Source: an uncultured Bacteroidia bacterium (GTDB taxonomy: Bacteria; Bacteroidota; Bacteroidia; Bacteroidales; UBA932). From it: a stretch of 64,000 bases of DNA. The translations under genes were made by a program, and so were the position numbers. Below the pieces are notes generated by a model. It searched no databases, was not told the DNA's origin, and saw only the letters and a list, made by a program, of their open reading frames with translations. The stretch is from assembly GCA_902785575.1 (NCBI GenBank), contig CACZZF010000004.1, forward strand, positions 124,001-188,000. Direction: 5' to 3'. Every line of letters starts with the position of its first letter. The first letter of the stretch is position 1. Of this stretch, positions 16,816 to 25,362 are shown piece after piece.

Positions 16816-18942
16816 TTACTTCACAAGATTCATTTCTTTCAGAAGGTATCCGGCGCCACCGAACTTGTCCATCAAGAAGAGGACATAGCGGATGTCGACA
16901 CAGATGCACCTCTGCAGGTCGGGCTCGAACATAACGTCGCTGGACATACTCTCCCAGTTGCCATCGAAGGCAAGACCGATAAGCTCACCGTCAGCGTTTA
17001 GAACGGGGCTGCCGGAGTTACCGCCGGTGATGTCATTGTTGGTGAGGAAGCAAACTGGCAAATTACCGTCAGCCATGGCATACTGGCCATAGTCCTTGGC
17101 GTTGTAGAGATCCTTGAGCTTGGCGGGAACCTTGAACTCATAGTTGTCCGGATCCTCTTTCTCCATAACACCCTTCAAGGTGGTGAAGTAGTTGTACATC
17201 AACGCGTCTTTCGGGGAATAAGGCAACACGCTACCATAGGTGAGTCTCATGGTGAAGTTGGCGTCGGGATAGGTTGCCTTGCCTTTTTGCCACTCGAGCA
17301 AACCGGCAGTGAAAGCCTTGGAGCCTTCCCTGATGTCATCAGCACCGGCATTTCCACCGGCGGGCCTGCGTCCGCCCATTCCGCCTCCCATGCCCATCTT
17401 GACATAGGTCATGAGCAAGGAATTCATCAGCTGGTTCACCGGGTCGTCCTGGACGGCTTTGAAGCCCTTCTCCGCGACAGCGGCCCTAAGTTTTTCGGGA
17501 GAAGTGAAGATGCTGTTGTCGTAGAGGTTGTTAACATAGCTGTCGATATCGAGGTTCTTGAAGTCACCCAGCCCATCGAGATAATACTCGGGCTTGGACT
17601 TCTCACGGTAATACTTCAGCAAGGCGGCAGCCTCCTCGCGGTCAAGGGGCTCGTAATAGTCTTGATATCTCTTGGCTTGCGCGACTATCGCGGCCTCAAG
17701 GGCGGCAGTGGAATCCATCCCATCCCTCAGGCCTCTCGCCAGGGTGTTCTGGATACCGCTGGAGAATCCCATCAGCTCGATGTTGGCGACAGTCTCACCA
17801 ATCAATTGCATATCAAGGGCTGTGGTGTTGGCCTCGACTCCGTTCTTGATCTTTTCTAGAGCGTCACCATACTTGGCCTGACGCTTCTTGTTCTTGCCGA
17901 CCCACTTCATGAAGTCAGCCTCTTTCTGCTGCTCTTTCTCGATGATTCCAAGGTTCTTGAAGGCGAGTCTCTCACCCTGCCACTTCTTCCAACCATTTGC
18001 TGAGCCAGCGTACTTGTTGGCATATTTCAGGCGGATTGAAGGATCGGTCTCCATCCATTTCCACATGATGTCCTGGCGTAGGGTCCTGGCGTCGATAGAA
18101 ACAGCCTGGCGGTCAAGCATAGCCTTGAGTTGGGCCTCAGTCTGGAACCTCTGGGTACTGCCAGGATAGCCCATGATCATGGCATAATCGCCCTGCTGGA
18201 CGCCCTTGAGGGAAACCTTAAGGGACTGGGCGGGAACATAAGGCTTGTTGGAAGGGGAGTAGGCGGCCGGCTCGTTGTCAGCTCCGGCATATACCCTGAA
18301 CATTGAGAAGTCACCGGTGTGGCGGGGCCACATCCAGTTGTCAGTCTCACCTCCGAATTTACCGATAGATGCCGGAGGGGCACCGACGAAACGGACATCT
18401 GTGTAAGTCTTGTAAACAATCAGGTACCAGACATTCTCGTTATAGAATGAGGTCACCGACACCCTGCAATTGGGATTGTTTTCCTGGGCGGCCTTCTGAA
18501 GAGCCTGCATGGTGGCGTTCTGATCCTCGGCTTTAGCCACGGCGTCAGTAACGTCTGTCATGCTGACAAGATAGGTCACCGAAAGCCCCGGAGCGGGGAG
18601 TTCCTGCTCACGGCTCATGGCCCAATAACCATCCTCGAGATAGTTGTGCTCATCAGAGGAGAGGGCCTGGATGGTGGAATATCCGCAATGGTGATTGGTC
18701 ACAAGGAGACCCTGGTCGGAGATCATCTCTCCGGTGCAGCCGCCTCCGAAGATGACTATTGCATCCTTCAGGGAAGAGTGGTTGACACTATAGATCTGCT
18801 CAGGGGTAAGCCTGCAGCCGAGATCCTTCATGGCTCCGGCGTTGAGTTTCTGGATGAGGGGGAGGAGCCACATTCCCTCATCAGCCATCGCGCTTGTGGC
18901 TATCAACATAGCCGCGGCGATTGAGCAAAGGATTCTTTTCAT
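16816..18942 (-). CDS. dpp7: S46 dipeptidyl-peptidase, DPP7 type
   Basis: 708 residues from the ATG at 18942, which begins a clean signal peptide (MKRILCSIAAAMLIATSAMA); an upstream in-frame Met would add a hydrophilic tail before it and is less likely. The catalytic triad is visible: His in LLVTNHHCGY, Asp in HTGDFSMFR and Ser in GGNSGSPV. S46 enzymes sit in the periplasm and release dipeptides from oligopeptides. The S1 pocket segment reads GLAFDGNWE; Gly at this position is the DPP7 state (hydrophobic P1), whereas DPP11 has Arg and prefers Asp/Glu. Length matches DPP7. A promoter lies right after the rnhB stop, and Mrp plus serpin follow. Confidence 0.95.
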   Translation of the reverse strand: MKRILCSIAAAMLIATSAMADEGMWLLPLIQKLNAGAMKDLGCRLTPEQIYSVNHSSLKDAIVIFGGGCTGEMISDQGLLVTNHHCGYSTIQALSSDEHNYLEDGYWAMSREQELPAPGLSVTYLVSMTDVTDAVAKAEDQNATMQALQKAAQENNPNCRVSVTSFYNENVWYLIVYKTYTDVRFVGAPPASIGKFGGETDNWMWPRHTGDFSMFRVYAGADNEPAAYSPSNKPYVPAQSLKVSLKGVQQGDYAMIMGYPGSTQRFQTEAQLKAMLDRQAVSIDARTLRQDIMWKWMETDPSIRLKYANKYAGSANGWKKWQGERLAFKNLGIIEKEQQKEADFMKWVGKNKKRQAKYGDALEKIKNGVEANTTALDMQLIGETVANIELMGFSSGIQNTLARGLRDGMDSTAALEAAIVAQAKRYQDYYEPLDREEAAALLKYYREKSKPEYYLDGLGDFKNLDIDSYVNNLYDNSIFTSPEKLRAAVAEKGFKAVQDDPVNQLMNSLLMTYVKMGMGGGMGGRRPAGGNAGADDIREGSKAFTAGLLEWQKGKATYPDANFTMRLTYGSVLPYSPKDALMYNYFTTLKGVMEKEDPDNYEFKVPAKLKDLYNAKDYGQYAMADGNLPVCFLTNNDITGGNSGSPVLNADGELIGLAFDGNWESMSSDVMFEPDLQRCICVDIRYVLFLMDKFGGAGYLLKEMNLVK

Positions 18943-18986
18943 TATGTTTCGTTTATATGTGTTACCTGTTTTATTCAGCAGTGATA

Positions 18987-18994
18987 CAAAAATA
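18987..18994 (-). promoter_or_regulatory. -7 promoter element for the S46 peptidase-mrp-serpin operon
   Basis: Read on the minus strand, TATTTTTG fits TAnnTTTG. It lies between the rnhB stop and the S46 start, 44 bp upstream of the ATG at 18942, giving the downstream genes their own promoter. The -33 box is not obvious. Confidence 0.5.
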
Positions 18995-18995
18995 A

Positions 18996-19616
18996 TCAAA
19001 ATAACGAAGGTTCTAACGCTTTCGGATGAAAACTGCGCCGGTGGTATGGAGTCGGTCCGTATTCTTTCAGCGCTTGAATATGCTCCGGGGTCGGATATCC
19101 GAAATTGCGGTCCCAGCCGTATTGGGGATATTCCAGGGCAAGCGCGCGCATCCTCTCGTCCCTCCAGGTTTTAGCCAGCACGGACGCGGCGGCGATAGAG
19201 GCGTAAGTGGCGTCACCGTGGATGACTGTTTTGTAGGATGAGAAACCGTAACCTTCAAAAGGTCGGAATTTGTTGCCGTCTATAAGGAGGAAATCAGGCT
19301 TCGGATCCAATCTCAGTACTGCCCGCTGCATTCCGGTCACTGAAGCCCAGAGAATATTCAACTCGTCAATCTCCTCAGCTTCTACTGCTTCCACGGCCCA
19401 AGCCAAGGCTTCTTTCTCTATGATCGGACGCAGCATATCCCTGTCCTTCTCGCTCATTTGCTTGGAGTCATTAAGGAGAGGATGGTAGAAATCAGGAGGC
19501 AATATTACCGCCGCGGCGTAAACGGGACCGGCCAACGGCCCCCTTCCGGCTTCATCGCAGCCAGCTTCAAGCCTTCCGGCCTCGAGATATGGTAGAAGAT
19601 GATGTTCCTGTGGCAT
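18996..19616 (-). CDS. rnhB: Ribonuclease HII
   Basis: 206 residues from the ATG at 19616 (MPQEHHLLPYLEAG). A TTG 33 bp further upstream is in frame, but a good -7 promoter box lies between the two, so the ATG is preferred. It removes RNA from RNA/DNA hybrids and single ribonucleotides misinserted in DNA. The acidic active site is present: Asp and Glu in EAGCDEAGRGPLAG, Asp in FLLIDGNKF and Asp in VIHGDATYASIAAASV; the GRG motif that senses the 2'-hydroxyl is intact. Length is normal for the family. Confidence 0.97.
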   Translation of the reverse strand: MPQEHHLLPYLEAGRLEAGCDEAGRGPLAGPVYAAAVILPPDFYHPLLNDSKQMSEKDRDMLRPIIEKEALAWAVEAVEAEEIDELNILWASVTGMQRAVLRLDPKPDFLLIDGNKFRPFEGYGFSSYKTVIHGDATYASIAAASVLAKTWRDERMRALALEYPQYGWDRNFGYPTPEHIQALKEYGPTPYHRRSFHPKALEPSLF

Positions 19617-19636
19617 TATCTGGAATGATCTAGCCA

Positions 19637-19644
19637 CAAAGATA
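19637..19644 (-). promoter_or_regulatory. -7 promoter element for rnhB
   Basis: TATCTTTG on the minus strand matches TAnnTTTG, 20 bp upstream of the ATG at 19616. It argues against translation starting at the TTG at 19649. Confidence 0.55.
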
Positions 19645-19658
19645 GACAATTCCCGACG

Positions 19659-20087
19659 TTAATCCTTGTCGCTGGTAAGCCTTTCGATCAGCAGCTCCTG
19701 AGTGGAGATGATCCTGTCCTTGTCTTGGATGGATTCCCGCAGACGCCTTATCTCCATTTCTCTGATCTGGATCTCGTTTATATAATGTTTCTCCAACTCG
19801 ATCATTTTGTCTCCATAAGACTGTTTCAAATCGGCGAAAATGTTGGTGGCGTTCCTCACCGGCTCATAACCGTTCACTAGCTCAGCCGCGGACACTCCGA
19901 ACAACTCGGCGCATTTCAGGTAATTCTCGTTTAAGATACGAGTCTTTCCGTGTTCGATTTTCTGGTAGGCGGGTAAGGATATATCGAGTAATTTAGCGAC
20001 CTTCGCCTGCGTCAGACCACTGGCCAATCTCGCTTTCAGCAAGTTGTCCTTCAATGTGGCGTTATCCAGTATTTGGCCGTCGTCCAT
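19659..20087 (-). CDS. XRE-family transcriptional regulator with C-terminal coiled coil
   Basis: 142 residues. Residues 12 to about 68 form a lambda-repressor-like helix-turn-helix (NLLKARLASGLTQAKVAKLL, YQKIEHGKTRI), which binds DNA as a dimer. From about residue 85 to the end the sequence is strongly charged and heptad-like (MIELEKHYINEIQIREMEIR), predicting a coiled coil for oligomerisation instead of an enzyme or phage-type ligand domain. A palindrome at 20139-20155 in its own upstream region is a candidate operator. The regulated genes are unknown; the divergent neighbour is the mini AraC-like gene leading to EF-G2. Confidence 0.88.
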   Translation of the reverse strand: MDDGQILDNATLKDNLLKARLASGLTQAKVAKLLDISLPAYQKIEHGKTRILNENYLKCAELFGVSAAELVNGYEPVRNATNIFADLKQSYGDKMIELEKHYINEIQIREMEIRRLRESIQDKDRIISTQELLIERLTSDKD

Positions 20088-20138
20088 ATTCAGATTATCT
20101 CGATAGCGCGAAGATATCCAACGAGACTTGTTTTATTG

Positions 20139-20155
20139 ATAAACTAAAAGTTTAT
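20139..20155. promoter_or_regulatory. Palindrome upstream of the XRE gene, candidate operator
   Basis: ATAAACT AAA AGTTTAT is a perfect inverted repeat with 7-bp arms and 3-bp spacer, 52-68 bp upstream of the XRE start codon in the divergent intergenic region. The size suits a helix-turn-helix dimer. Autoregulation is inferred. Confidence 0.4.
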
Positions 20156-20287
20156 ATCACCAACCAAAAGTTATTAAAATACATATCTATTTGATAAAAA
20201 ACAGAAATAATTCTTCTCAAACCCCCTCCATTCGCACCAATTTCTGATTACTTTTCTCCACTTTTGTCCAGACGATAAAACAAAAGA

Positions 20288-20488
20288 ATGACGATGCGGA
20301 ATATAATGGAAGACTATGCCGCTTTTGAGCGGGCGATGGACGAGGACAAGGTATACCTCGACCTGTGTTTCGAAGAGATTTGCGCGGCCATCGGTGCGGA
20401 CAAAAAGGCCCTTGACAGGCTGATTTTGAGCGAAATCGGGGTAGATGGAGATAGCCTTGTAGACTTTTATCGATCGAAGTTTGGCTAA
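20288..20488 (+). CDS. Small protein resembling half of an AraC helix-turn-helix
   Basis: 66 residues (Met3 or Met6 are alternative starts). The stretch from KVYLDLCFEEICAAIGADKK to the end (ALDRLILSEIGVDGDSLVDF, then YRSKFG) follows the pattern of the first helix-turn-helix of AraC regulators (Tyr-Leu start, Ala-Ile-Gly turn, hydrophobic helix, then Tyr-Arg), but there is no second helix-turn-helix and no sensor domain. It is a full frame with its own stop, 9 bp before the EF-G2 promoter box, so a real small protein is more likely than a fragment. Role unknown; a DNA-binding or protein-protein decoy function is possible. Confidence 0.55.
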   Translation: MTMRNIMEDYAAFERAMDEDKVYLDLCFEEICAAIGADKKALDRLILSEIGVDGDSLVDFYRSKFG

Positions 20489-20511
20489 TGGGGTTTTTTT
20501 CCTTAAATTTG
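20480..20511 (+). promoter_or_regulatory. Complete Bacteroidales promoter for the EF-G2 gene
   Basis: TTTG at 20480-20483 (-33) and TAAATTTG at 20504-20511 (-7) are separated by 20 bp, the spacing expected for the Bacteroidota housekeeping sigma factor. The -33 box overlaps the end of the preceding small gene. The leader to the ATG is about 45 nt. Confidence 0.7.
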
Positions 20512-20562
20512 CCCGTCTATGCCCAATTGTCAAAGACAGATCATAATTAATCACTTATAGAA

Positions 20563-22716
20563 ATGAAGGAATATTCAACAAAAGACATCCGCAACGTCGT
20601 CCTGATCGGAAGCTCCAAGTCTGGTAAGACCACGTTGTCCGAGGCCATGCTCTTCGAGGGCAAAGTGGTCGACCGCAGGGGTACGGTGGAAGGAAAGAAC
20701 ACTGTTTCCGATAACACCGAATTCGAGCAGACAAACCAGAAGTCGGTTTATGCCACTCCGCTTTACGCTGAGTTCATGAACACTAAGTTCAACATCATCG
20801 ACGCTCCTGGTTCCGATGACTTCTGCGGTGGCGCCATTTCGGCGTTCAAAGTCTGCGAGTCAGCTATCCTTACCGTCAACGCCCAGCAGGGTGTCGAGGT
20901 GGGTACTGAGATCTTTGCCCGCTACGCTGACCAGTACAACAAGCCCATGATCGTGGCTGTCAATCAGCTGGACACCGAGAAAGCCAACTGGGATCACACC
21001 CGTGACACCCTTAAGGAAGCTTTCGGTAAGAAGGTCGTCTTCGCCCAGTTCCCGGTCAATCCCGGTCTTGGATTCGATGGCATCGTGGATGTCATCACAA
21101 TGAAGTATTACCACTTCACTGACGACAATGGCAAGTTCGAGGAGTCTGACATCCCCGCCCAGTATGCTGATGAGGCTGAGGAGATGCGTATGGAACTCGT
21201 CGAGAAGGCCGCCGAGGGTGATGACGCCCTCATGGAGAAGTATTTCGAGACGATGGAGCTCTCCATTGACGAGATCAGGGCCGGTCTGAGCGCCGGTATG
21301 GCCGCCAGGGAGGTTATGCCCGTCTTCTGCCTCTCCGCCAGGAAGGATCTCGGAGTCAAGAGGCTCATGGAGTTTGTCGTCAACGTCGCTCCTTCACCCG
21401 TCGGAGAGGTCAACAAGACCATCGGCGGCGCTGAGGTCAAGTGCGATCCCACTGGTCCTGTCAGCCTGTTCATCTACAAGACCGCTGTCGAGCAGCATCT
21501 TGGCGACGTGTCTTACTTCAAGGTGATGAGCGGTGTCCTCAAGGAGGGTGCTGATCTCGTCAACCCTGAGACTGGCAATGGTGAGCGTCTTTCCGCTATC
21601 TACGCTGTCGCTGGTGACAAGAAGGAGAAGGTTTCTTCCATCTCCGCCGGTGATATCGGTTGCGTCATGAAACTCAAGGGAGGCAAGACAGATGTTACTC
21701 TCGCCGCTCCCGGACAGGACGCTTTCGAGCACATGGTATTCCCTGACGCCAGGTATCGCTGCGCTGTCAAGGCCGTCGACAAGAACGACGAGGCTAAGGT
21801 CGGTGAGGCTCTGAACAAGATCGCCGCACAGGATCCCACTATCAATGTCGAATATTCCAAGGAGCTTCGTCAGACCATCCTCAGCGGCCAGGGCGAGCAG
21901 GCCATCAACCTCGTCAAGTGGAAGATGACCAACGAGTTCAAGCAGAACATCGAGTTCCTGGCTCCGAAGGTTCCTTACCGTGAGACCATCACCAAGGTCG
22001 CTACCGCCCAGTACCGCCACAAGAAGCAGTCTGGTGGAGCAGGCCAGTTCGGTGAGGTTCATCTCCTCGTCTGCCCTTACGTCGAGGGAGAGCCTGCCGG
22101 CAACAAGTTCATGATCGGCGGCAAGGAGACTATCCTTAACATCAAGTCCCAGGAGACCTACGATCTTGAGTGGGGCGGCAAACTCGAGTTCATCAACTGC
22201 GTCGTCGGTGGCGCCATCGATCTCGGTTTCATGCCCGCTATCCTCAAGGGTATCAACGACAAGATGTCCGAGGGCCCTCTCACCGGTTCCTATGCCCGTG
22301 ATATCAGGGTCTATGTCTACGACGGTAAGATGCACCCGGTGGATTCCAAGGAAATCGCCTTCATCATCGCTGGTCGTAACGCTTTCAAGGAGGCCTTCCG
22401 TAACGCTGGTCCGAAGATCCTTGAGCCTATCTACAATGTGGACATCCTCACTCCGAATGAGTTTGTCGGTCCTTGTATGTCCGACCTCAACGGTCGTCGC
22501 GGAATGATCATGAACCAGGATATGGATAAGGGATTCACAATCCTCCATGCCCGTGTTCCGCTCGCCGAGCTTTACAGGTATTCCACGACTCTTAGCTCCC
22601 TCACCGGTGGCGCCGCTACCTTCACGATGAAGTTCGCTGAGTACCAGCAGGTTCCTGCTGATGTGCAGACCAAGCTTCTCGCTGAGTACGCCGCCCAGGA
22701 GCAGGATGAGGACTAA
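20563..22716 (+). CDS. fusA2: Elongation factor G paralogue (EF-G2) lacking the catalytic histidine
   Basis: 717 residues with the five-domain EF-G layout: GTPase domain with P-loop IGSSKSGKTTL (residues 15-25), NQLD in place of NKxD (134-137), then domains II-V (QYRHKKQSGGAGQFGEV marks domain IV). The switch II motif DTPGH is DAPGS (D80-S84), so the His that activates water for GTP hydrolysis is Ser. I recall that the Bacteroides EF-G2 paralogue lacks GTPase activity, is induced in carbon starvation and supports slow translation; this gene fits that type. Codon use is strongly biased (CTC, CGT, GCT, AAG), as in highly expressed genes, and a strong promoter and terminator flank it. A canonical EF-G is presumably elsewhere. 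Confidence 0.93.
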   Translation: MKEYSTKDIRNVVLIGSSKSGKTTLSEAMLFEGKVVDRRGTVEGKNTVSDNTEFEQTNQKSVYATPLYAEFMNTKFNIIDAPGSDDFCGGAISAFKVCESAILTVNAQQGVEVGTEIFARYADQYNKPMIVAVNQLDTEKANWDHTRDTLKEAFGKKVVFAQFPVNPGLGFDGIVDVITMKYYHFTDDNGKFEESDIPAQYADEAEEMRMELVEKAAEGDDALMEKYFETMELSIDEIRAGLSAGMAAREVMPVFCLSARKDLGVKRLMEFVVNVAPSPVGEVNKTIGGAEVKCDPTGPVSLFIYKTAVEQHLGDVSYFKVMSGVLKEGADLVNPETGNGERLSAIYAVAGDKKEKVSSISAGDIGCVMKLKGGKTDVTLAAPGQDAFEHMVFPDARYRCAVKAVDKNDEAKVGEALNKIAAQDPTINVEYSKELRQTILSGQGEQAINLVKWKMTNEFKQNIEFLAPKVPYRETITKVATAQYRHKKQSGGAGQFGEVHLLVCPYVEGEPAGNKFMIGGKETILNIKSQETYDLEWGGKLEFINCVVGGAIDLGFMPAILKGINDKMSEGPLTGSYARDIRVYVYDGKMHPVDSKEIAFIIAGRNAFKEAFRNAGPKILEPIYNVDILTPNEFVGPCMSDLNGRRGMIMNQDMDKGFTILHARVPLAELYRYSTTLSSLTGGAATFTMKFAEYQQVPADVQTKLLAEYAAQEQDED

Positions 22717-22738
22717 TCCTCTCAGGCTTTTTCAATTA

Positions 22739-22767
22739 ATGCCGCCTTTTACGGGCGGCATTTTTTT
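22739..22767 (+). terminator. Rho-independent terminator after EF-G2
   Basis: ATGCCGCC pairs with GGCGGCAT around a 7-nt loop and runs into seven T residues, 22 bp after the EF-G2 stop. It separates EF-G2 from the GH116 gene. Confidence 0.85.
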
Positions 22768-22797
22768 GTTATATTTATTCCACGATTCGAAAACCGC

Positions 22798-25356
22798 ATG
22801 ATTATGAAGAGAGCTTTGCTTTTGACCGCTGTTTTGGTTCCTATGTGTCTCTCCGCCCAGGAGTGGAGCCCGGCCGAGTGGCCTGTTTTGACCAGTTATG
22901 ATTCGGAACATCTTTACCGCGTCGCCCTTCCTCTCGGTGGAATCGGGACCGGGACGGTGTCGCTTGGAGGCCGGGGAGAGATCCGGGACTGGGAGATAAT
23001 GAATGTGCCGGGCAAAGGCAACAGCACTGTCACTATCGGCAACGACGCGCCCTTGTTTGCCATATTCACGAAAAAGGGGAATGGGGAATCGGCCACGAGG
23101 CTTCTTGCCGGCCCGCTTTACCCTAATGAATATCTTCATTATGAGGGCCGTCCGGTCAATCATCACGGCCTTCCGCGGTTCGGAGATGCCTCTTTTGACG
23201 CCGCTTATCCTTTCGGCCAGGCTAAGTTGAGCGATCCCGCGATGCCGGTAAAGGTTAAGATCAAGGGCTTTAATCCGTTAATCCCAGGAGATTCCGAGTC
23301 AAGCGGACTTCCGATCGCCATTCTGTCATACGAAGTCACCAACACCTCTGGTGAGGCTTTAGAGGTGGCTGTCTGCGGGGCGATTCGCAACTTCATTGGC
23401 AAAGATGGCCAGGACTACAGGCTCGATTGGAAGGGCGACAGGATTCCTGTCGGGGCAGATCATAATAAGAATGAGTACAGGGAGGCAGGTCATGTCAAAG
23501 GAATATATTACAGCACCGAAGGGGTAGACCCGGAAGACAAGGCCTGGGGCAATTTCTGCCTTTCGACCGACAGTCCCGGCAAGGTCACGTTCCGCACCTT
23601 CACTGTGGACAACAATTGGTCGAACGCAATGCTTAACTTCTGGGACGACTTCAGCGATGACGGCCTGATCTCAAATCCCGAGGCGAGCATACGTCATTCA
23701 GTCGGCAATGACCAGGACCCTATGGGGGCCCTGTCGGTCAAGGCGGTCTTGAAGCCTGGCGAGACAAAAAACTTCAATTTCTTCATTACCTGGAACTTCC
23801 CCAACCGTAAGGCTTGGTCGAGTGAGGTCGTGGGCAACTACTACAGCACCAAGTACCCTGACTCTTGGCAATCCGCACTCGAGTTTATACCTCAGATCGG
23901 AGATTTGGAGAAGCGTACCTTATTGTTTGTCAACGCCTTCCTGTCATCCTCTTATCCCGATGTGGTTAAGGAGGCCGCACTTTATAACCTGGCCGTTCTA
24001 CGCTCCCAGACCGTGTTCCGTGTTGAGGACGGGCATATGCTCGGATGGGAAGGCGTGATGGACCATTATGGCTCTTGTGCCGGCTCCTGCACCCACGTCT
24101 GGAACTACGAGGTGGCCACGGCTTTCCTGTTCGGAGACTTGGCCAGGACGATGCGGGATGTTGAGTTCCGTTATGCGATGAATCCGGACGGAGCCATGGA
24201 TTTCCGTGTGAACCTTCCCTTAGGATCTCAGCCAGATCTGAACCAGATAGCCGCGGACGGGCAGATGGGCTGCGTCATGAAGCTATACCGCGAGTGGCAG
24301 CTTTCCGGAGATATGTCTTTCCTGAAGGAATATTGGCCGGCATGCAAGAGCGCCTTGAGTTTCGCTTGGAAGGAAAAAGGCTGGGATGGCAACCAAGATG
24401 GAGTGATGGAAGGCTCGCAACATAACACGATGGATGTCAACTACTTCGGGCCTAATCCGCAGATGGGTTTCTGGTATATGGGAGCTCTTCGGGCAGCTGA
24501 GGAGATGGCTCTGGCGATGAAAGACAAGGAGTTCGCCAAAAAGTGCCGCTCGCTTTTCGAGAAAGGCAGCGCCTGGATGGACTCCAACCTGTTCAACGGG
24601 GAATATTACGAGCATAAGATCACTGATCCCGAGACATTTGAGTTCCTGCCGGAAGGTTCTGACAAGGTTCCTCCTTTCCAGCTCGGTAAGGGTTGTTTAG
24701 TGGACCAACTTGTCGGGCAGTATATGGCTCACATCTGCGGCCTGGGTTATCTTGGCGACAAGAATCACATCCGGAAGACCCTCGAGAGTGTGATGAAATA
24801 CAATTTCATCCCTGACGTGAGCGGAAATTTCAATAATATGCGTTCCTACGTGATGGGGCATGAAGCCGCCTTGCTGATGGCGTCCTGGCCAAAGGGAAGG
24901 CTTGAGGTTCCGTTCCCTTATTTCCCTGAGGCGATGACCGGTTTCGAATATTGTGCCGCTGTCGGAATGATATATGAAGGTCAAGTCGAAGACGGATTGA
25001 AGTGCATCAAAGCTATACGTGACCGTTTTGATGGAGCCAAACGTAACCCGTTCGACGAACCGGAATGCGGAAAGCATTATGCGAGGTCAATGGCCAGCTG
25101 GGCCGCGGTGCTGGCTCTCAGCGACTTCCATTATTCAGGGGTGGACAAGACGATGAATTTCACTTCCAATCCAGGGAGGTATTTCTGGAGTAACGGAAGC
25201 GCTTTCGGAATATGCGAGATCTCAACTACTTCCGTGAAGTTGGAGGTGCTTGAAGGTAGTCTTGACCTTCAGGCCTTGACCATCACAGGCAGAGAAAAAC
25301 CCGTCGCTAAGAGGGTTATTCTAAGCGACGGGTCATCAGTTGAATTCAAGATCTGA
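22798..25356 (+). CDS. GH116 beta-glycosidase (GBA2-like), exported
   Basis: 852 residues; signal peptide MKRALLLTAVLVPMCLSAQ starts at Met1 or Met3 (22804). The N-terminal beta-sandwich (RVALPLGGIGTGTVSLGGRG) and the C-terminal (alpha/alpha)6 barrel are both complete. Conserved GH116 active-site segments are visible: DGVMEGSQHNTMD with the likely nucleophile Glu near 538 and KGCLVDQLVGQ with the likely acid/base Asp near 635. Family members hydrolyse beta-glucosides, and some beta-xylosides or glucosylceramide. It converges on the GH16-susD-susC operon with a 6-bp gap, so it may finish the degradation of oligosaccharides cut by the GH16 enzyme; co-regulation is not shown because it lies on the other strand. 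Confidence 0.92.
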   Translation: MIMKRALLLTAVLVPMCLSAQEWSPAEWPVLTSYDSEHLYRVALPLGGIGTGTVSLGGRGEIRDWEIMNVPGKGNSTVTIGNDAPLFAIFTKKGNGESATRLLAGPLYPNEYLHYEGRPVNHHGLPRFGDASFDAAYPFGQAKLSDPAMPVKVKIKGFNPLIPGDSESSGLPIAILSYEVTNTSGEALEVAVCGAIRNFIGKDGQDYRLDWKGDRIPVGADHNKNEYREAGHVKGIYYSTEGVDPEDKAWGNFCLSTDSPGKVTFRTFTVDNNWSNAMLNFWDDFSDDGLISNPEASIRHSVGNDQDPMGALSVKAVLKPGETKNFNFFITWNFPNRKAWSSEVVGNYYSTKYPDSWQSALEFIPQIGDLEKRTLLFVNAFLSSSYPDVVKEAALYNLAVLRSQTVFRVEDGHMLGWEGVMDHYGSCAGSCTHVWNYEVATAFLFGDLARTMRDVEFRYAMNPDGAMDFRVNLPLGSQPDLNQIAADGQMGCVMKLYREWQLSGDMSFLKEYWPACKSALSFAWKEKGWDGNQDGVMEGSQHNTMDVNYFGPNPQMGFWYMGALRAAEEMALAMKDKEFAKKCRSLFEKGSAWMDSNLFNGEYYEHKITDPETFEFLPEGSDKVPPFQLGKGCLVDQLVGQYMAHICGLGYLGDKNHIRKTLESVMKYNFIPDVSGNFNNMRSYVMGHEAALLMASWPKGRLEVPFPYFPEAMTGFEYCAAVGMIYEGQVEDGLKCIKAIRDRFDGAKRNPFDEPECGKHYARSMASWAAVLALSDFHYSGVDKTMNFTSNPGRYFWSNGSAFGICEISTTSVKLEVLEGSLDLQALTITGREKPVAKRVILSDGSSVEFKI

Positions 25357-25362
25357 ATTCCA

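Noticed and set aside
18943..18999. Longer N-terminus of the S46 peptidase starting at 18999
   Set aside because: It places hydrophilic residues before a clean signal peptide and covers the likely promoter box.
21394..22548. Long antisense frame of 384 codons opposite EF-G2
   Set aside because: Shadow of a gene with strong codon bias; composition is unlike a protein family and the sense strand is a full EF-G.
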